Source: Crinalium sp049646245 (lineage in GTDB: Bacteria > Cyanobacteriota > Cyanobacteriia > Cyanobacteriales > PCC-9333). From it: 7,174 bases of DNA. The position numbers and the translations under genes were made by a program. The number at the start of each line of letters is the position of its first letter. Position 1 is the stretch's first letter. The notes beneath the pieces were generated by a model. The model ran no database searches. It had not been told where the DNA came from and was given only the letters and a program-made list of their open reading frames with translations. Shown here one piece after another: positions 4,732 to 7,174 of this stretch. The stretch covers positions 1 through 7,174 of the forward strand of contig JBARVL010000377.1 of assembly GCA_049646245.1 (NCBI GenBank), read 5' to 3'.

Positions 4732-5886
4732 ATGGACAATAAGTTGATGTTGATGATTCCTGGTCCCACTCCGGTACCGGAACAGGTATTGCTTGCTATG
4801 GCTAAACACCCTATCGGTCATCGAAGCGGTGAATTTAGCAAGATTATGGCAGAGGTGACGGAAAACCTCAAGTGGCTGCATCAAACTCAGAATGATGTTT
4901 TGATGTTGACTGTTTCTGGTACTGGGGCGATGGAAGCTGGAATTATTAACTTCCTCAGTCCAGGCGATCGCGTTTTGGTAGGATCTAATGGTAAGTTTGG
5001 CGAACGCTGGGTCGAAGTTTGCAACGCTTATAGTCTTAATGTAGATCCAGTCACGGCAGAATGGGGTAAACCTCTCGATCCTGAGCAATTCCGTGAAAAA
5101 TTAGAAGCTGACACGGAGAAGCAAATTAAAGCTGTCATTATTACCCATAGTGAAACATCTACTGGGGTAATTAACGATCTAGAAACGATTAACCGCCATG
5201 TTAAAGCTCACGGTGAAGCTTTAATTATTGTAGACGCGGTGACTAGCTTGGGTGCTGCTAATGTACCTATTGATGCTTGGGGTCTAGATGTAGTGGGATC
5301 TGGCTCTCAAAAAGGCTATATGATTCCCCCAGGATTAGGTTTTGTTGCGGTTAGTCCTAAAGCTTGGGAAGCTTACGAAAAAGCGAAACTTCCAAAGTAT
5401 TATTTAGATTTGAAGCCTTATCGCAAGAATGCTGCTAAAAATACTACTCCGTTTACTCCACCAGTTAATTTAATTATTGGGTTGCAAGCGGCGTTGCAAA
5501 TGATGAAAGCTGAAGGTTTAGAATCTATCTTCGCTCGTCATCAGCGTCAGATGAATGCTACCCGCGAAGCGATGAAAGCTTTGGGTTTACCTTTGTTTGC
5601 GCCCGATGGTGCTGGTAGTCCTGCTATTACTGCGGTAGCACCTACTACTGTGGATGCTGAACAAGTGCGTTCTGTAATGAAGAAACGCTTTGATATTGTT
5701 TTAGCTGGTGGACAAGACCACCTTAAGGGTAAAATTTTCCGTATCGGTCATTTAGGTTTTGTGAGCGATCGCGATATTCTCACTGCTGTTGGTTCTCTGG
5801 AAGCTACTTTAATCGAGTTAGGACACGAAGGCTTTACTTCTGGTGCTGGTGTTGCTGCTGCGGCTCAAGTAATTGCTAAATCTTAA
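4732..5886 (+). CDS. Alanine/serine:glyoxylate aminotransferase (class V, PLP-dependent)
   Basis: The enzyme moves an amino group from alanine or serine to glyoxylate, giving glycine, a photorespiratory step feeding the glycine cleavage system that uses LpdA. The 384-residue length is normal for the family. Visible: the N-terminal substrate-site IPGPTPVP at 9-16 and the GHRSGEF segment at 29-35; the PLP-phosphate loop SGTGAME at 62-68; Asp168 in IIVDAVTSLG, which pairs with the pyridine nitrogen; Lys194 in GSGSQKGY, the Schiff-base lysine; and Arg337 in FRIGHLG, likely the carboxylate-binding arginine. Cyanobacterial homologues were long labelled 'soluble hydrogenase 42 kDa subunit', a misleading name. 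AGGA (4721-4724) lies seven bases before the ATG, and a TATAAA (4649-4654) is a weak possible -10. Donor preference cannot be read from sequence. Two HIP1 sites lie inside. Confidence 0.93.
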   Translation: MDNKLMLMIPGPTPVPEQVLLAMAKHPIGHRSGEFSKIMAEVTENLKWLHQTQNDVLMLTVSGTGAMEAGIINFLSPGDRVLVGSNGKFGERWVEVCNAYSLNVDPVTAEWGKPLDPEQFREKLEADTEKQIKAVIITHSETSTGVINDLETINRHVKAHGEALIIVDAVTSLGAANVPIDAWGLDVVGSGSQKGYMIPPGLGFVAVSPKAWEAYEKAKLPKYYLDLKPYRKNAAKNTTPFTPPVNLIIGLQAALQMMKAEGLESIFARHQRQMNATREAMKALGLPLFAPDGAGSPAITAVAPTTVDAEQVRSVMKKRFDIVLAGGQDHLKGKIFRIGHLGFVSDRDILTAVGSLEATLIELGHEGFTSGAGVAAAAQVIAKS

Positions 5887-5929
5887 CTAAGGCTTACGCA
5901 CAACAGCGCACAGGTAAGAAAAACAGGAC

Positions 5930-5946
5930 GCGGGCAAGATGCCCGC
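5930..5946. repeat. GCGGGCAAGATGCCCGC hairpin repeat
   Basis: GCGGGCA (5930-5936) pairs with TGCCCGC (5940-5946) over a three-base loop. GGGCAAGATGCCC-type hairpins are very common in cyanobacterial intergenic DNA. It lies 43 bases after the aminotransferase stop and may protect the 3' end of that transcript; no T-run follows. Confidence 0.75.
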
Positions 5947-5955
5947 ACTACATTT

Positions 5956-5983
5956 GTAGAGACGCGAAATTTCGCGTCTCTAC
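5956..5983. repeat. 28-nt dispersed palindrome, copy 2 (perfect)
   Basis: A perfect 28-base palindrome with arms GTAGAGACGCGAAA and TTTCGCGTCTCTAC. It differs from the copy at 1978-2005 by a single base, which restores full symmetry. Both copies lie a short way downstream of a metabolic gene. Full symmetry down to the centre means it would cruciform rather than form an ordinary looped hairpin. Confidence 0.9.
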
Positions 5984-6209
5984 TTAAATTCTGGATTTAT
6001 AATGTATATAAGTAATTTATTTATTGTACTATTCTTTATAGTGTCAAGTCTATTAAAAATTAATTAAATATCTCTTAATAAATATTAATTTTTCTACAAT
6101 TAAGTTATCATTAACTTTTAACAATTTTATTACTTTGCTATATATACTACTAATTGCTAAACAGCTTTTTATTAACATAGAAAAAACCTATCGTCCAGGT
6201 GTTAAGTGA

Positions 6210-6224
6210 CACTTTTATAAAGTG
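6210..6224. promoter_or_regulatory. Inverted repeat upstream of the pentapeptide gene
   Basis: CACTTT-TAT-AAAGTG is symmetric with six-base arms and overlaps a TATAAA hexamer (6216-6221) that could be a -10 element. It is 74 bases upstream of the chosen start codon. An operator overlapping the promoter is plausible, but in AT-rich DNA such a match can arise by chance. Confidence 0.3.
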
Positions 6225-6297
6225 GCTACTTCTGCTCCCAATTTTTATTTAAATTAGATAAGACTAAAAGGCATCGAGTTATATACATACGGTGCTT

Positions 6298-6912
6298 ATG
6301 CTAAATTTAAGTGCTTCTACCAACAAATTTTCAAATATTACCTACATTTCTCAAAAAATATCTATCCGTGCTGTAATTACAGGTATGGTGCTGATTTGCA
6401 GTAGCATTGAGATGTGTGCGATCGCACAAACAACACTGCCACCATTATTAGTAGCGGAAGCTCCCGATAGCGCCAACAATAACACACATAATGTAGACGA
6501 TCAAATCAATTCTCAACCACTACCTAGTCTCCCCTCTACTTCAAAAACGCCCGAACTCAACCGCTTGTTGTCTACAGGAGAATGCTTTGGGTGTAATTTA
6601 GTCGGAGTCGATTTAACCGGAGTGCATTTAGTAGGTGTTGATTTAAGGAATGCTAATTTGCAGGGAGCTATTTTTGTAAATGCTAATTTGGAAGGTGCTG
6701 ATTTAGCGGGTGCAAATTTACAAGCAGCTAATTTTACAGCAGCTTTTGTGAGTGGGACTGATTTTAGTAATGCTAACTTAACAAAAGTTAATTTTACTCA
6801 AGCTAAATTAATTGATTCTGAAGTTGCTGGTGCGGTTTTACAAGATATTACTTTAACTGATGCTGAAGTGTTTAATACAGCTATCAGCATTGGGGGAGAA
6901 GATTCAGAGTAA
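6298..6912 (+). CDS. Exported pentapeptide-repeat protein
   Basis: The 204-residue product has a signal-peptide-like N-terminus: a polar, basic segment (to Arg24), a hydrophobic core at 25-43 and a likely signal peptidase I site after AIA at 41-43. It is therefore probably periplasmic or outside the cell. A low-complexity Asn/Ser/Pro linker (about 56-86) precedes a CFGC motif (Cys96, Cys99). Tandem pentapeptides with central Leu/Phe follow from about 100 to 195: NLVGV, DLTGV, HLVGV, DLRNA, NLQGA and onward to DFSNA and NLTKV, with later repeats degenerate (EVAGA, VLQDI). About 19 repeats would give a right-handed quadrilateral beta-helix of four to five coils. Its function is unknown; nothing suggests gyrase protection. 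An in-frame GTG at 6292 is an alternative start two codons upstream. No good Shine-Dalgarno sequence fits either. A terminator follows at once, so it is probably transcribed alone. Confidence 0.88.
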   Translation: MLNLSASTNKFSNITYISQKISIRAVITGMVLICSSIEMCAIAQTTLPPLLVAEAPDSANNNTHNVDDQINSQPLPSLPSTSKTPELNRLLSTGECFGCNLVGVDLTGVHLVGVDLRNANLQGAIFVNANLEGADLAGANLQAANFTAAFVSGTDFSNANLTKVNFTQAKLIDSEVAGAVLQDITLTDAEVFNTAISIGGEDSE

Positions 6913-6946
6913 GTAAATAGCCGTGTAGAGAAATAACTATACAATT

Positions 6947-6986
6947 ACGCCCTTAATCTTCCGTTTCTATGATTAAGAGCGTTTTT
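6947..6986 (+). terminator. Rho-independent terminator after the pentapeptide gene
   Basis: Positions 6947-6958 pair with 6971-6982 at 11 of 12 positions (one C/A mismatch) around a 12-base loop, followed by a T-run (TTTTTAT, 6982-6988). It begins 35 bases after the stop codon. Confidence 0.75.
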
Positions 6987-7023
6987 ATATTATTGTCAGT
7001 ATAAAATGCAATTATAAAATCTA

Positions 7024-7065
7024 GATCCCCCTGGTTCCCCCCTTAAAAAGCAGGGCTGTTTCATT
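7024..7065. repeat. C-rich dispersed repeat ending in GCAGGGCTGTTTCATT, copy 2
   Basis: GATCCCCCTGGTTCCCCCCT followed by TAAAAA leads into the same 16-mer, GCAGGGCTGTTTCATT (7050-7065), that ends the repeat at 3028-3107. The similarity stops exactly after TTTCATT in both places, which suggests a true element end. Confidence 0.7.
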
Positions 7066-7080
7066 TTATATAACGCTGAC

Positions 7081-7134
7081 ACCCTGAAGGGTGCAGCTAC
7101 ACTAACAAAGCCCGCCTACGCGGGCTAGATTTTT
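7081..7134. repeat. Paired hairpin repeats, the second terminator-like
   Basis: ACCCT-GA-AGGGT (7081-7092) is a small hairpin within a CACCCTGAAGGGTGCAGCTACAC-type repeat. AGCCCGC-CTAC-GCGGGCT (7109-7126) follows, with a perfect 7-bp stem and a T-run at 7130-7134. The second could stop transcription on the plus strand, although a good terminator already lies at 6947-6986. Both are of kinds widely dispersed in cyanobacterial genomes. Confidence 0.6.
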
Positions 7135-7160
7135 AATTAACATCAAACATTAATTAAAAA
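7130..7160. repeat. Perfect 11-bp AT inverted repeat at the right edge
   Basis: TTTTTAATTAA (7130-7140) and TTAATTAAAAA (7150-7160) are perfect inverted repeats around CATCAAACA. Outside them, GCGGGCT on the left (7120-7126) and AGCCTGC on the right (7161-7167) are nearly complementary, so the symmetry extends further and is cut by the window end. Confidence 0.7.
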
Positions 7161-7174
7161 AGCCTGCAAAGGCA

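Larger units (their letters stand above)
5887..6291. other. Intergenic region: repeats then very AT-rich DNA, no gene seen
   Basis: The first hundred bases contain two dispersed hairpin repeats (5930-5946 and 5956-5983). From about 5995 to 6190 the sequence is strikingly AT-rich, with TTAATTAA-like stretches and a small inverted repeat, AAGTTA-TCAT-TAACTT, at 6102-6117. It is probably the upstream region of the pentapeptide gene. No reading frame of note and no clear -35/-10 pair were found. Confidence 0.6.
1520..6425. repeat. HIP1 octamers (GCGATCGC), twelve sites
   Basis: Sites begin at 1520, 1678, 1801, 2389, 2941, 3508, 4034, 4172, 4279, 4964, 5765 and 6418. All lie inside coding sequence and occur in all six intact genes. 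About 0.1 would be expected by chance in a window this size. HIP1 is the highly iterated palindrome of many cyanobacterial genomes and is the best taxonomic marker here. Confidence 0.95.

Noticed and set aside
5887..6291. NtcA-type sites (GTA-N8-TAC) before metabolic genes
   Set aside because: Looking through the leaders by eye I found no properly spaced match; the GTA and TAC in the 28-nt palindromes are too far apart.
6292..6297. GTG 6292 as the pentapeptide gene start
   Set aside because: It differs by only two codons and has no better ribosome site; ATG 6298 is preferred but the choice is not firm.

Overview
The window comes from a cyanobacterial chromosome, most likely a filamentous or otherwise repeat-rich lineage. 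The evidence is twelve copies of the HIP1 octamer GCGATCGC in 7.2 kb, tandem heptamer (STRR-type) repeats, dispersed GC-rich palindromes in moderately AT-rich DNA, and genes with clearly cyanobacterial versions (trpC with its N-terminal extension, a 476-residue LpdA, a pentapeptide-repeat secretory protein). The genus cannot be fixed from the sequence alone.

Layout. (1) Positions 1-232, minus strand: the 5' part of a CopG-type antitoxin gene split by a 104-bp hairpin element that is flanked by a TA duplication. Removing the element and one TA restores the family reading frame up to the left window edge. (2) Positions 233-477: a divergent intergenic region carrying CGCAAAGG-type repeats. (3) 478-1908: lpdA (dihydrolipoamide dehydrogenase). 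(4) 1909-2082: a spacer made almost entirely of repeats (heptamer array, 28-nt palindrome, 55-nt pure pyrimidine tract). (5) 2083-2970: trpC. (6) 2971-3335: intergenic repeats and hairpins. (7) 3336-4583: an 81-residue cyanobacterial protein of unknown function followed by a 326-residue coiled-coil protein, probably one transcription unit. (8) 4584-4731: heptamer repeats and another CGCCAAG-type repeat. (9) 4732-5886: a class V aminotransferase of the alanine/serine:glyoxylate type. (10) 5887-6291: repeats, then a very AT-rich stretch with small inverted repeats. (11) 6298-6912: an exported pentapeptide-repeat protein with a good terminator. (12) 6913-7174: a mosaic of dispersed repeats at the right edge.

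All intact genes are on the plus strand. Two touch photorespiratory carbon and nitrogen flow: LpdA is the E3/L-protein shared by the pyruvate dehydrogenase and glycine cleavage systems, and the aminotransferase makes glycine from glyoxylate. They are 2.8 kb apart and nothing shows co-regulation. TrpC is the tryptophan-pathway enzyme and stands apart from other trp genes here. The most informative event is the small mobile element in the antitoxin gene, because the target can be reconstructed to the base. No rRNA, tRNA, CRISPR array or phage gene was seen.
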